This document shows positions 1 to 9,687 of a stretch of DNA of 64,000 nucleotides, in pieces (positions within the stretch are counted from its first letter, which is position 1; each line of letters begins with the position of its first letter). The position numbers were made by a program, and so were the translations under genes. The notes under the pieces were generated by a model. The model saw nothing but the letters and a program-made list of their open reading frames with translations. It made no database searches and was not told the DNA's origin. Origin of the DNA: Psychrobacter sp. JCM 18902 (GTDB lineage Bacteria > Pseudomonadota > Gammaproteobacteria > Pseudomonadales > Moraxellaceae). The stretch is taken from positions 2,108,001 through 2,172,000 of the forward strand of contig NZ_CAJHBK010000001.1 of NCBI RefSeq assembly GCF_904846615.1. The letters are read 5' to 3'.

Positions 1-57
1 ACTATGGAGACCAATACCTGTAACAGCAATCGCAGTTTTTATGGTTCTTTGGTTCAT
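1..57 (-). CDS. lpxC: UDP-3-O-acyl-N-acetylglucosamine deacetylase LpxC, N-terminal 19 codons only
   Basis: The complement of the first 57 bases reads MNQRTIKTAIAVTGIGLHS, which matches the conserved LpxC N-terminus (QRTxKxxxxxTGxGLHS). LpxC is the zinc-dependent enzyme that commits UDP-acyl-GlcNAc to lipid A synthesis in the cytoplasm. The start codon is at 55-57, with an AGAAG ribosome-binding site about six bases upstream. The gene lies directly after ftsZ on the same strand, the usual end of a dcw cluster, and runs off the left edge of the window. The catalytic zinc motifs lie outside. Confidence 0.85.
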   Translation of the reverse strand, partial: MNQRTIKTAIAVTGIGLHS

Positions 58-429
58 GGCTGTCTTCTCACATATTTTGTTACAATTGCCATAGTGTATC
101 ATTACCCGCCCCTAGTTCGCCATAGTTAAAACTCGCTAATTTCCTTATCTCCTTGATTGATAACACTTATCGTCAATAAATTTTGATGGTTCTCATGTCT
201 TATTGATCACATTGCCTCTGTTAACACAGGGAAATAACAGCCAAATGTTACAATCATAAATTGTTTTATACGCCTATTTATTAATGATTATTTTCGCATT
301 GAGAGGCGATTTTTATAAATAGAGCGCGCTCATAGCTGAATCAGTTTGCTAATATATCGACATTTTCTATACACACAAAAAAGCCAGCAACTTAGTACTG
401 GCTTTTTTTATCCCAAACATCTGAAAATA
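58..429. other. ftsZ-lpxC intergenic region (372 bp)
   Basis: AT-rich spacer. Its ftsZ-proximal end holds the ftsZ terminator at 377-409; the rest should carry the lpxC promoter and leader. No open reading frame or RNA gene is recognisable. Confidence 0.6.
377..409 (-). terminator. Rho-independent terminator after ftsZ
   Basis: GCCAG (383-387) pairs with CTGGC (398-402), extended by six A/T pairs on each side, so the hairpin carries a T-run in both directions. It lies 21 bases beyond the ftsZ stop and should separate ftsZ from lpxC transcription. Confidence 0.85.
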
Positions 430-1635
430 TTATTTATTTTGTTGACGTTTTAGATAGTCTTGAATGCTATTGGTTTTGGTTTTCGCTTGCTCTTGAGGCG
501 CGCTTGAGCGAGTAGCACTAGCCGTTTCTTGATACATCTGAGCTTGCGATTGCTTCTGGCTGTTTAAAGCACTGGTATGCACGTTGGGGTCAACAGGCTG
601 AGTGCTATTGACAGAAGGAACTGGTGTCTCGACTACTTCTGGCTCTTGCCCAGCGTTTTCATCTAAAGTCAGACCCGTTGCAATAACAGTGACATGTAAG
701 TCATCACCCATTTTTTCATCAATCACTGAACCATAGAAAATATGTGCATCGTCAATATCTGTAATTTCTTCGACAATAACACTGATTTTGCTCATCTCAT
801 CTAATGAGAGTGATTCAGAAGAAATTACGTTAACAAGCAAACCTTTTGCATTTTCTAAACGCAAGTCATCAAGTAATGGTGATCTGATGGCTTTCTCAGT
901 TGCTTGACGCGCACGATCATCGCCGCTAGCACGGCCGATACCCATCATTGCATGGCCTTTAGCAGTCATAGCAGTGCGGATATCGTTAAAGTCGATATTG
1001 ATCATACCTTCACTAGCGATAGTTTCAGCAATACCTTGAACCGCATGTAACAACACATCGTCCGCTTTTTTAAAGGCATCTTGCATAGAGATATTGCCAT
1101 AGACACTCATCAACTTATCATTCGGAATCGTAATGATAGAATCAACAAAGTTAGTCAATTGCTCAATACCAGCTTTAGCAGCCTTGATACGTTTGCCACC
1201 TTCAAACTTAAATGGCGTAGTCACGACGGCAACTGTCAAAACTTCCATTTCTTTAGCAATTCGAGCAACCACAGGCGCTGCACCTGTACCCGTACCACCA
1301 CCCATACCAGCAGTAATGAACACCATGTCTGAATGCTCGAGTAATGCACGGATGGCTTCTTCTTCGCTTTCTGCTGCTTCACGCCCAACTTCTGGGTTCG
1401 CTCCTGCGCCCAAACCGCGATTCGTTTTTGCGCCAAGTTGCAATTTATGCGGTGCAGTTAAACGATCAAGCGCTTGTTTATCCGTATTAGCACAGACGAA
1501 CGTTACACCTCTAATCCCTTGTTGTACCATATGTTCAACCGCATTACCGCCACCACCACCAACACCGAATACAGTGAAGCTTGCTTGGCCGTTATTTTGA
1601 GGCTGGTTATCATCTGGCATGGTGTATTTTGACAT
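430..1635 (-). CDS. ftsZ: Cell division GTPase FtsZ
   Basis: FtsZ polymerises on GTP into the cytokinetic ring at midcell. The GTP-binding signature GGGTGTG lies near residue 113 and the synergy loop NIDFND, which completes the GTPase site of the next subunit, is intact. A long Q/S/T-rich linker follows the globular part. The C-terminal peptide that contacts FtsA and ZipA is SIQDYLKRQ, where the common form is IPAFLRKQ, so the usual proline is missing. The start MSKYT (1635) was chosen because GGAGAA sits seven bases upstream; an in-frame GTG 51 bases earlier has no such site. It is the last division gene of the cluster and is followed by a strong terminator. Confidence 0.97.
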   Translation of the reverse strand: MSKYTMPDDNQPQNNGQASFTVFGVGGGGGNAVEHMVQQGIRGVTFVCANTDKQALDRLTAPHKLQLGAKTNRGLGAGANPEVGREAAESEEEAIRALLEHSDMVFITAGMGGGTGTGAAPVVARIAKEMEVLTVAVVTTPFKFEGGKRIKAAKAGIEQLTNFVDSIITIPNDKLMSVYGNISMQDAFKKADDVLLHAVQGIAETIASEGMINIDFNDIRTAMTAKGHAMMGIGRASGDDRARQATEKAIRSPLLDDLRLENAKGLLVNVISSESLSLDEMSKISVIVEEITDIDDAHIFYGSVIDEKMGDDLHVTVIATGLTLDENAGQEPEVVETPVPSVNSTQPVDPNVHTSALNSQKQSQAQMYQETASATRSSAPQEQAKTKTNSIQDYLKRQQNK

Positions 1636-1870
1636 AAAAAGGTTTCTCCAGTTGCAGATAGCGTGATGGTCGATACTTGGTAACACACTTATATGGCGCG
1701 CTATCGACTTACTATATATAATTGTATTTAAATAAAACAGGGCAATGGCTTAGATAATTGTGCTAGCCAAAATATGCCAGTATAGTACAGGGTGTTACTT
1801 TTCGTATTCTTGCCTATTATATAGCTGCATACTCTTATGCTGCTTAATATAAGTATGTTTTGCTAACAGA

Positions 1871-3163
1871 TTATAATATCTTTTTGAGTACACTAGCAAA
1901 ACGCTGCCCTGCACTTTGAAAAACACCAGTGACTCGATTTTTTTGAATCGCTTCAGGCTCGCTTTTTTCACTACGGCGAAACTGCTCGCTTTGACTATAT
2001 AATAGTGTACCAAATGCCGTTTGATAAGCACGATCATTTACTTGACTGTTTAGCTGCTTAAATGACTCATCATTATCAAAATGGTTATGAGCACTAATAG
2101 CAGGATGAGTGTTGGTTAATACTACGGGCATTTTGAGCAATTTTTTGGTAAAGGGTATCATACCTTTAATCGCCGTACCGCCACCTGTGAGTACGATACC
2201 TTTGTCGATATAGCCGATGAGATCAGCCTCATGTAATTGACGAGCAACTTCCGTAAATATCTGCACATAGCGCGCTTCAATAATACGGGCTAGATTATAG
2301 ATACCAATATTAATCTCGTCACCTGTTCCTTGTGGTTTAAAGATAAAGAACGAGCTGGGATCGACACTATTGACATCGACAGTACCATGGGTTTTTTTCA
2401 GCTTTTCAGCCTCAATCATGGAAATACCAAAATCAGCTGAGATATCCATCGTTACTTCGTGGCTGCCTGTCGCGATACAATGGGTAAATATCAGCTTGTT
2501 TTCTTTATAAACGCAAATACTGGTCGTACTAGCACCAATATCTACCAAACAAACCCCTTGCTGACGCTCGTCACTCATCAAACTATATTCAGCACTCGTC
2601 ACTGCATCAAATACAATGTGGTCAATACCAACATCACAGCTTTGCAGTAATTTTTGGATATTCTGACGGCTAGCAACGGGCATCATCATCATGTGATACA
2701 TCACAGTAATATTATGCGCCATCATTTCGATCGCATCATCCACCATGAAATCTTGATCATCAACATAGATACCCTGCTGACAGCAATGCATTAGATAGTA
2801 GTCTGATGATAGATCGCGTGACTTGGCATTAGACAACGCCTGCACCATATCTTTGGCACGTACCGCCTCATCTTCTACACGTACCTCGCCTGCACTATTT
2901 TTGCTCGATAACTCCGGTGTTGCTAGGGTCAACCACACACTGTGCACGCGGCAATTGGCAGTATCTTCTGCTTCTTGAATGGCTTGCTTGATAGCACCTT
3001 GTAGACGTTCACGGTGTTTTATTTGACCTTGGTAAAAATCGCTATTTTTGACTTGTCCCACGCCCAGAATACGGATGTCTTTTGCAGAGACAACGTTACC
3101 AATAACGACATAGACTGCCGTGGCACTTAGATGGACAACAACCAGATTTTCAGTATTTTTCAT
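1871..3163 (-). CDS. ftsA: Cell division protein FtsA (actin-like membrane anchor of FtsZ)
   Basis: FtsA is an actin-fold ATPase that tethers FtsZ to the membrane and recruits later divisome proteins. The phosphate-2 motif DIGAST (residues 208-213) and the adenosine motif LTGGGT (325-330) are clear. The C-terminus ends in an amphipathic helix (VLKKIL), the membrane-targeting element. The phosphate-1 loop near residues 8-20 is not canonical: it reads VVHLSATAV where FtsA normally has a GLDIGT-like sequence. The start MKNTEN (3163) gives the family length of 430 residues; an upstream in-frame ATG at 3211 is possible, and neither has a strong ribosome-binding site. It lies between ftsQ and ftsZ with spacers of 160-240 bases, so ftsZ may have its own promoter. 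Confidence 0.95.
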   Translation of the reverse strand: MKNTENLVVVHLSATAVYVVIGNVVSAKDIRILGVGQVKNSDFYQGQIKHRERLQGAIKQAIQEAEDTANCRVHSVWLTLATPELSSKNSAGEVRVEDEAVRAKDMVQALSNAKSRDLSSDYYLMHCCQQGIYVDDQDFMVDDAIEMMAHNITVMYHMMMMPVASRQNIQKLLQSCDVGIDHIVFDAVTSAEYSLMSDERQQGVCLVDIGASTTSICVYKENKLIFTHCIATGSHEVTMDISADFGISMIEAEKLKKTHGTVDVNSVDPSSFFIFKPQGTGDEINIGIYNLARIIEARYVQIFTEVARQLHEADLIGYIDKGIVLTGGGTAIKGMIPFTKKLLKMPVVLTNTHPAISAHNHFDNDESFKQLNSQVNDRAYQTAFGTLLYSQSEQFRRSEKSEPEAIQKNRVTGVFQSAGQRFASVLKKIL

Positions 3164-3325
3164 GGTACCAGACAAATTATCGCTAAACAGGAGACCAAAT
3201 GACGTCTCCATTAGATCATTAAAAAAAGCGTTATCAACACGCTATGATGTTGTATATTCTGTGCTAAAAACTATCAAAATAGCTCAAACTAAAATGCTAA
3301 CCAGTTTTTTTTATGCTATCTATCG

Positions 3326-4120
3326 TTATTTTGCTTCATCAATCTTTGGCTGTGCCATATCCCAAGCGATGGTAAAACCATTTTTATAGCGCAAATCTAC
3401 AGACTGTATTTCGCCTCGACGCTCACTTAACTGATTGCCGAGCAGCTGACTTAAACTCAGCAGCTTTTGCGCAGTATTCTCGTTATCAACAATCACACGC
3501 AGTCCATTGTCAAAACGAATCAGCCAAGTCATTCTTGGTGACAGGATAATATCTTCGACTTGCATACCAAGTGGCGCATACCAGTCGTTAACTTGCTGCA
3601 TCTGCTGCATGATAACTGGGGCTTGAGTTATCTCACCTTGTAAGGTGGCGAAGCGTTCTTGCGTCAGATCTTTACTATCAGCAGGGACAAAAACCGCACC
3701 TTTTGCATCCACCAAACGCTCTGTACCAAAATTAGCAACCGCTTGCTTAGGTAATGCGGTAACGACTATGCCCCGTTGCCAATCACGAGAAATACTGACC
3801 TGATCAACCCAAGCCAGACCCGTCGTAATATCTCTTAACGCTTGCAAATCAGAGGTAAAAAAGCTGCTTACCTTTTGTTGATTCATAACCTGTTGCAATG
3901 CGCGATATTGGGTAACTGTCAAACCCTGATTATTCACATGGATAGAAGCTGGCGGTGCATCACGCAACGCTTTTCCACCCATTATCAATATCAGTACGAG
4001 CAACCCTAGTACCAATACCATAAAAAAATATTTGAGCGAAGTCGGTACTTGGAACTTAGAGTTTGGGCGACGGGTTTTATCACTCATCAAGTCAGTTACC
4101 TCGTTGACAGTTTGAGCCAT
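3326..4120 (-). CDS. ftsQ: Cell division protein FtsQ
   Basis: A single-pass inner-membrane divisome protein of the FtsQLB complex. The sequence shows a short basic cytoplasmic tail, one hydrophobic segment (about residues 31-50), then a periplasmic POTRA domain (SIHVNNQGL onward) and the FtsQ beta domain (LPKQAVANFG through VDLRYKNGF). Length (264 residues) is normal. AAAGG lies five bases before the ATG. It follows ddl after an unusually long 544-base gap and precedes ftsA. Confidence 0.93.
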   Translation of the reverse strand: MAQTVNEVTDLMSDKTRRPNSKFQVPTSLKYFFMVLVLGLLVLILIMGGKALRDAPPASIHVNNQGLTVTQYRALQQVMNQQKVSSFFTSDLQALRDITTGLAWVDQVSISRDWQRGIVVTALPKQAVANFGTERLVDAKGAVFVPADSKDLTQERFATLQGEITQAPVIMQQMQQVNDWYAPLGMQVEDIILSPRMTWLIRFDNGLRVIVDNENTAQKLLSLSQLLGNQLSERRGEIQSVDLRYKNGFTIAWDMAQPKIDEAK

Positions 4121-4664
4121 AACGACCTTTGTCCCTATATTTGCATAAAACTGATCATGCTATTTATAAATGTAACTCTGCATATTTTTGCAGAGGCCTA
4201 TTAAGTTGACATATTATCAAAATATTTTACTAAAACGATTTATAGGATGACATTATGCTCATTTAAACGTAACATTTTTCTTAATTTATGAATAACTTAT
4301 GGGCTAAATTCATAGAAAACAGAAATATCACTAAAACAGACCTATAATTACAATATTAACGTATTTTATGGTTAAACAATAGCTTAACCCCTACTAGTGA
4401 CAACGAATTTACACAAGTTTACATGACGCTGTGGTATAGCAGCTCTAGTGATACATTAACCCGTTCTCGTCTAGTAGTATTCTCAGGCTATAAGAAAAAT
4501 TTAACTCTAATGATTCATAAGTTTTATCACTGGTTTATTAAGACAGCCTATCAATGACAACTGTCTCAATAAATATCAATAGCATTATGAACAATGTTAA
4601 AAAATGAGCAATGTTAAAAAGTAGCATTGCTAAATAACTATTTAAGCAATAACTGCTATACCAG
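4121..4664. other. Long ddl-ftsQ spacer (544 bp)
   Basis: Very AT-rich and without a credible gene. A perfect 7-bp inverted repeat CTCTGCA/TGCAGAG (4176-4182 and 4189-4195) lies near the ftsQ end. In most dcw clusters ddl and ftsQ nearly touch, so a ftsQAZ promoter is expected here, but no consensus -35/-10 pair stood out. Confidence 0.5.
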
Positions 4665-5672
4665 TCACTCTAATGTCTGCGCTAAAATATGCCAGCACAA
4701 TGCATCAAAGTCCATGCCTCGAGCCTTGGCTGCCATCGGAACCAAGCTATGGCTGGTCATGCCTGGCACTGTATTGATTTCAAGCAACCAGAAGTTGCCT
4801 GCTTCATCTTGCATAGCATCGATGCGTCCCCAGCCTTTGGCATCAACGGCACGGAACGCTGCAAGGCTCAGATCTTGTAAATGCTTTTCGTCAGCAGCGC
4901 TCAGACCACAGGGAATATAGTAACTGGTATCATTACGATTATACTTGGCTTCAAAATCGTAGAAGTTGGTAATATCAGCAGGTTCAAGACGAATGACTGG
5001 ATAAGATTCATCGTCGATAATGACGATTGTAAACTCGCGACCAGTAATCCAGCGCTCAGCCATAACTGCATCACCGCACTGTACCGCCGTTGCATAAGCC
5101 GCTGGCAACTCGTCAAGATTGTTGACCTTAGTCATACCAATACTGGAGCCTTCATGAACGGGCTTGATAATAAGTGGTAAACCTAGCATGTTAACTACTT
5201 GCTGCCAGTCAGTTTCAGCTGTTAACAATGAAAATGGCGCGGTTGCTAACCCACAACCCTGCCACAATTGCTTGGTACGAACCTTATCCATACCCAGCGC
5301 TGATGCCAGAATGCCTGAACCCGTCTGCGGAATATCAAACCATTGCAGCACACCTTGCAACAAACCATCCTCGCCGCCGCGACCATGCAGTACGTTGAAC
5401 ACACGGTCATACTCGCGTAGCTCTGTGATGTCTTGATGCTTAGGGTCGAAATGAGTGGCATCAACGCCTTGGTTTTGTAGCGCTTGCAATACGGCAGCAC
5501 CACTGTCTAACGACACGCTGCGTTCATTGCTACTGCCGCCATAGACAACCGCCACTCTACCAAACTGTCTGGCATCTTTTGCATCACTGGTCGTCGTGTT
5601 TAGAGTGGCATCATTGCTCTCTAAATTATCTGAATTTTGAGTGCTGGTATTTTCTTTAGTATCAGTCGTCAT
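4665..5672 (-). CDS. ddl: D-alanine--D-alanine ligase (DdlB type)
   Basis: Joins two D-alanines with ATP to give the dipeptide added to the peptidoglycan precursor by MurF. The ATP-grasp fold is visible: VVYGGSSNERSVS at the N-terminus, KPVHEGSSIGM for nucleotide binding, and the metal-binding EINTVPGMTSHSL near the C-terminus. The first 38 residues are a low-complexity Thr/Asn/Asp-rich extension absent from most family members; it is in frame and preceded by AGGA, so it is probably translated. The gene starts 26 bases after murC on the same strand. Confidence 0.96.
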   Translation of the reverse strand: MTTDTKENTSTQNSDNLESNDATLNTTTSDAKDARQFGRVAVVYGGSSNERSVSLDSGAAVLQALQNQGVDATHFDPKHQDITELREYDRVFNVLHGRGGEDGLLQGVLQWFDIPQTGSGILASALGMDKVRTKQLWQGCGLATAPFSLLTAETDWQQVVNMLGLPLIIKPVHEGSSIGMTKVNNLDELPAAYATAVQCGDAVMAERWITGREFTIVIIDDESYPVIRLEPADITNFYDFEAKYNRNDTSYYIPCGLSAADEKHLQDLSLAAFRAVDAKGWGRIDAMQDEAGNFWLLEINTVPGMTSHSLVPMAAKARGMDFDALCWHILAQTLE

Positions 5673-5698
5673 GAAGATCGTTCCTAGAATTTTTTAGC

Positions 5699-7138
5699 TT
5701 ACTTAATGTAAAGGTTATTGGCAGCCAAGTCGACAGCGATCTGCCCTACATTACCTGCACCTTGAGTAATGAGCATGTCATTGGCTTTTAATAAACGCTG
5801 CATGACAGGAGCTAAATTGTCCTTGTCAATAATCGTCGGTTCAACTTCACCGCGCAACCGAATACTACGTGCCAACGATTTGGTATCAGCGCCAGTAATT
5901 GGGCTTTCACCTGCTGAATATACGTCTAATAATAATAATTCATCAACGCTAGAGAGTACTTCAACGAAATCATCAAAGCAATCTCGGGTACGACTATAAC
6001 GGTGCGGCTGAAACATCATTACCAAACGACGTTCAGGGAAGCTTTGACGCGCCGCTTTAATGGTGGCATCGACTTCTTTTGGGTGATGACCATAATCGTC
6101 AATCAATAAAACATTACCATCATCAAGACTGACAGAGGCATGCTGCTCAAAACGGCGACCAACGCCTTCAAATTTTTGCAGAGCGCGTTTGATCGCTTCG
6201 TCATCGACCCCTTCATCGGTCGCCATGGTGATAGCGGCAAGCGCATTGTAAACGTTGTGAGTACCAGGAATATTGAGGGTCAGGCGTAATGGTTCACGGT
6301 CACGGCGCAGTACCGTGAAGTGAGTTTTCGTGCCTTCCGTCACCAAGTCGATGGCTTGAACGTCGTTAAAAGGCTCAAGTCCAAAGGTCAATACGGGACG
6401 ACCTATATCATCAATCATGGCATACAATTCTGGGTCGTCACCGCAGACCACCGCCAAACCATAGAATGGCATGTTTTGTAAAAACTGAATATAAGCAGCT
6501 TTTAATTTATCAAAACTATTCTCATACGTTTCCATATGGTCTTGATCGATATTGGTGACAATCGCGGCCATCGGATGTAACGATAAAAACGACGCATCAG
6601 ACTCATCGGCTTCTGCCACCAAGAAACGACTGCTACCCAGTGCAGCATTTTTACCAGATGCATTCAGCTTACCGCCGATCACGTAGGTAGGATCGAGTTG
6701 CCCTTCTGCCATCATGGTAGTCAACAAACTGGTCGTCGTGGTTTTGCCATGAGCGCCAGCAACAGCGATACCGTGACGATAACGCATCAACTCGCCCAGC
6801 ATATCGGCACGGCGTACCACTGGCAAACGTGCTTCTAATGCCGCTTTTACTTCAGGGTTGCTGCGATCAATCGCTGACGATACAACGATGACATCAGCAT
6901 TAGCGATGTTCTTAGAATCATGACCGATCGCAATATCAATACCAATCTGTGCCAAACGTTTGGTTACTAAACTCTCAGCGATATCGGAACCACTTACTTG
7001 ATAACCTTGATTGTTCATCACCTCCGCGATACCGCACATCCCCGAGCCACCAATACCGACAAAATGCAAATGCTGAATACGACGCATTTCTGGTATTTCA
7101 ATCAAACGCTTAGGTAGAGCTTTCGCAGGGTTAGACAT
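5699..7138 (-). CDS. murC: UDP-N-acetylmuramate--L-alanine ligase MurC
   Basis: Adds L-alanine to UDP-MurNAc, the first step of stem-peptide synthesis in the cytoplasm. The N-terminal nucleotide-sugar domain has [15 protein letters not shown], the central domain has the Mur-ligase P-loop GAHGKTTTT, and the C-terminal domain has [10 protein letters not shown] and FQPHRYSRT. Length (479) is normal. AGAGAAG precedes the ATG. It lies between murG and ddl, as in Acinetobacter-type dcw clusters. Confidence 0.97.
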   Translation of the reverse strand: MSNPAKALPKRLIEIPEMRRIQHLHFVGIGGSGMCGIAEVMNNQGYQVSGSDIAESLVTKRLAQIGIDIAIGHDSKNIANADVIVVSSAIDRSNPEVKAALEARLPVVRRADMLGELMRYRHGIAVAGAHGKTTTTSLLTTMMAEGQLDPTYVIGGKLNASGKNAALGSSRFLVAEADESDASFLSLHPMAAIVTNIDQDHMETYENSFDKLKAAYIQFLQNMPFYGLAVVCGDDPELYAMIDDIGRPVLTFGLEPFNDVQAIDLVTEGTKTHFTVLRRDREPLRLTLNIPGTHNVYNALAAITMATDEGVDDEAIKRALQKFEGVGRRFEQHASVSLDDGNVLLIDDYGHHPKEVDATIKAARQSFPERRLVMMFQPHRYSRTRDCFDDFVEVLSSVDELLLLDVYSAGESPITGADTKSLARSIRLRGEVEPTIIDKDNLAPVMQRLLKANDMLITQGAGNVGQIAVDLAANNLYIK

Positions 7139-7221
7139 AGGGCTTCTCTTTATTAAAGGCTAATACAATTTAGTGTATCAAAATAATTGGTAATAAAAAC
7201 AGTCAGTTATAAGAATATAGG

Positions 7222-8307
7222 CTACAGCGTTTGCCAAATAATATCAGCAACTTGCTTGCTCGCACTTCGATTGGCAAGGGCATGGCCTTTTTTGGCCATC
7301 GCTAGGCACTTCTCTCGATTAAGGGCAGCAAGCTCATTGCTCAAACGCTGCGCTGTCAACTCAGACTGCGGTAACAAAATCGCCGCATCGTGTGAGGTTA
7401 AAGTGCGGGCATTAGCAGTCTGATGGTCATCTACCGCGTGCGGCAGCGGTACAAAAATTGCGGCAATACCAACGTTCTGGATTTCCGTAACCGTCAATGC
7501 GCCTGCTCGGCAAACAATAACATCTGCCCAATTATAAGCGGCGGCCATATCGTCGATAAAAGGCTGTACCACAAACTTGTGCATACTCAAGTCTTGCTCA
7601 TCGTAAGCCGCTTGTGTGGTAGCCTCATTGTTACGCCCGCATTGATGATACACTTCAAAAGGCTGATTGAGCAATGCCAGCGCTTTTGGCACAGTGTCGT
7701 TTAAGGCTTGTGCACCAAGTGAGCCACCCACCACCAACAATTTGAGCGGTGAGTTGTCATTAACATCATAACGCACCGTCGGTTCAGAGACACCAGTGAT
7801 GGCATTGCGTACTGGGTTACCCACCGTTTCAAGCTTAGCATCCTGTGCACTATTGGCAAAGGTGTCCTCAAATGCTTGCAGCACCTTGGTTGCAATCTTG
7901 GATAGGTAGCGATTACTCATGCCTGCAATGGCATTTTGTTCATGGATAATCAGAGGTGTATTGGTCAGACGTGCGGCGATACCGCCAGGCGCTGTCACAT
8001 ACCCACCAAAACCGACAACTATGTCAATTTGATTACTACGAATCACCTTTATAACTGCCATCGTCGCTGACAATAAAGTCACTGGCAACTTCAATAAACG
8101 CCCGATTCCTTTACCGCGTAAACCCTGCATCTCAATCGCATGAAAAGGATAACCAGTCGGTGCAACCAAGCCATTTTCCATACCATTTGGTGTTCCTAGC
8201 CAATGAATAACCGCACCACGCTGAGTCAATTCCTCAGCCACTGCCAGCGCTGGGAACACATGCCCGCCAGTACCCGCGGCCATCATTAATATATGCGGTG
8301 CTTTCAT
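7222..8307 (-). CDS. murG: MurG glycosyltransferase (lipid II synthase)
   Basis: Transfers GlcNAc from UDP-GlcNAc to lipid I on the inner face of the membrane. The N-terminus has the G-loop AAGTGGHVFPALAVAE; the C-terminal donor domain has GGSLGAQALND and CRAGALTVTE. Length (361) is normal. AGGCG lies upstream of the ATG. No ftsW lies upstream: the next gene on this strand is gshB, so the dcw cluster is broken here. Confidence 0.97.
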   Translation of the reverse strand: MKAPHILMMAAGTGGHVFPALAVAEELTQRGAVIHWLGTPNGMENGLVAPTGYPFHAIEMQGLRGKGIGRLLKLPVTLLSATMAVIKVIRSNQIDIVVGFGGYVTAPGGIAARLTNTPLIIHEQNAIAGMSNRYLSKIATKVLQAFEDTFANSAQDAKLETVGNPVRNAITGVSEPTVRYDVNDNSPLKLLVVGGSLGAQALNDTVPKALALLNQPFEVYHQCGRNNEATTQAAYDEQDLSMHKFVVQPFIDDMAAAYNWADVIVCRAGALTVTEIQNVGIAAIFVPLPHAVDDHQTANARTLTSHDAAILLPQSELTAQRLSNELAALNREKCLAMAKKGHALANRSASKQVADIIWQTL

Positions 8308-8645
8308 GAACGCCTGCCTATCTTTTCTTTATTTATATGAAGGACTTATTATCCTATGATCATCTTAGTCACCAGCCAATAATGACCCTATAAAATCTCG
8401 CATAGTATAGAGTAAATCGTTGGCTGATATATAGCACTTTATGCACTGTCAATAACAAAAATCCAAGCCGCGAGCAATCACGACTTGGCTTTTATAAATA
8501 CTATCGAAAAATCATAAAAGCATCGTTTATAAATGACGTTTTATCGCCTTTCTATGCGCTATGAAAAGATGCTGTTTATCAATCTATCTTAGCACAGTGT
8601 TTTTTAAGTATTGTGCGCATAGCTTAGTGATAAATCACTCTATCC
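8308..8645. other. gshB-murG spacer (338 bp)
   Basis: Holds the gshB terminator (8456-8492) and a wide inverted repeat CAGCCAA...TTGGCTG on either side of about 45 bases near 8373-8434. It probably also carries the promoter for murG-murC-ddl. No gene is visible. Confidence 0.5.
8456..8492 (-). terminator. Terminator after gshB
   Basis: CCAAGCCG (8463-8470) pairs with CGACTTGG (8481-8488) with one mismatch. Read on the minus strand the hairpin is followed by ATTTTTG. Confidence 0.75.
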
Positions 8646-9629
8646 TTACAGTGTTGCGCAAACTGCTAATTTATTCTCAATGGCGATGATAAAATCGGTC
8701 GCAATATCTGTACCGCATTGATCATCAATCTCACGTACACACGTTGGGCTGGTGACATTAATCTCGGTAATACGACCGCCGATTAAATCGAGCCCGACGA
8801 ACATGAGACCTTTTTCTTTAACAATAGGTGCCACGACTTCTGCCACTTGACGTTCGATATCGGTGAGCGGCATCGCAACACCGCTACCACCCGCCGCAAG
8901 ATTACCACGGGTTTCGCCTTTGGTAGGAATACGCGCCAAGCTATAATCGACCACTTCACCATCAACGATCAACACGCGCTTATCGCCTTCTTTGATCTCT
9001 GGCAAATAACGCTGCGCCATAATCGGCAAGGTTTCAAGCTCGGTTAAAATCTCAAGCGTGACGCCGATATTTGGACTATCTGCGGTCAAGCGGAAAATAC
9101 CCGTACCACCCATACCATCTAATGGCTTAACAATGACGTCTTGCTGCTCAGCGATAAACTTGCGAATATGCGCCTGTTTACTGGTCACAATCGTCGGGCT
9201 CATATAATCGCTAAACCACGTGGCAAATAGCTTTTCATTACAATCACGTATCGCTTGTGGGTCATTGACCACTAGCACGCCTGCCGCTTTGGCATGATCA
9301 AGCATATAAGTGGCATAAATAAAACGCATGTCAAACGGCGGATCTTTACGCATCAACACCACGTCATAGTCGCTGATTGCCGCTGTCGCTTTATCCCCTA
9401 ATGTATAAAAATCTTTAGGATCACGCTTGACGGTCACTGACTGCGTATCAACCATCAGTTGCCCACGATCCAACCACAAATCATGAATCTGACAATAGCC
9501 AAGGCTGTGCCCACGGTCTTGTGCCGACCACATCATCGCAAGGGTCGTGTCTTTTTTATAATTAACCTGCTCGATAGGATCCATAATAACGAGTATGTTT
9601 AACGATTTTTTTTGATTTTCTTGGCTCAT
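8646..9629 (-). CDS. gshB: Glutathione synthase
   Basis: ATP-grasp ligase that adds glycine to gamma-glutamylcysteine. Visible features are the N-terminal VIMDPIEQVNYKKDTT, the conserved MRKDPPFDMRFIYATY, the nucleotide-binding KPLDGMGGTGIFR, and the metal-site TEINVTSPTCVREID. Length 327. The ATG at 9629 was preferred over an in-frame GTG at 9641 because GTGAG lies before it. Its product is used by the GST and the persulfide-processing genes near 52-57 kb (inference). A clear terminator follows. Confidence 0.96.
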   Translation of the reverse strand: MSQENQKKSLNILVIMDPIEQVNYKKDTTLAMMWSAQDRGHSLGYCQIHDLWLDRGQLMVDTQSVTVKRDPKDFYTLGDKATAAISDYDVVLMRKDPPFDMRFIYATYMLDHAKAAGVLVVNDPQAIRDCNEKLFATWFSDYMSPTIVTSKQAHIRKFIAEQQDVIVKPLDGMGGTGIFRLTADSPNIGVTLEILTELETLPIMAQRYLPEIKEGDKRVLIVDGEVVDYSLARIPTKGETRGNLAAGGSGVAMPLTDIERQVAEVVAPIVKEKGLMFVGLDLIGGRITEINVTSPTCVREIDDQCGTDIATDFIIAIENKLAVCATL

Positions 9630-9687
9630 GATAAGGCTCACTTACGTTATATTATTAATATAGAACAGCTTCGAACTCAGTGCCCAA

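Noticed and set aside
1081..1600. Open frames on the plus strand across ftsZ
   Set aside because: They are antisense to highly conserved FtsZ sequence, have no ribosome-binding sites and encode no recognisable domain.
4627..5436. Several plus-strand frames across ddl
   Set aside because: Shadows of the ddl coding sequence; compositions are typical of antisense translation.
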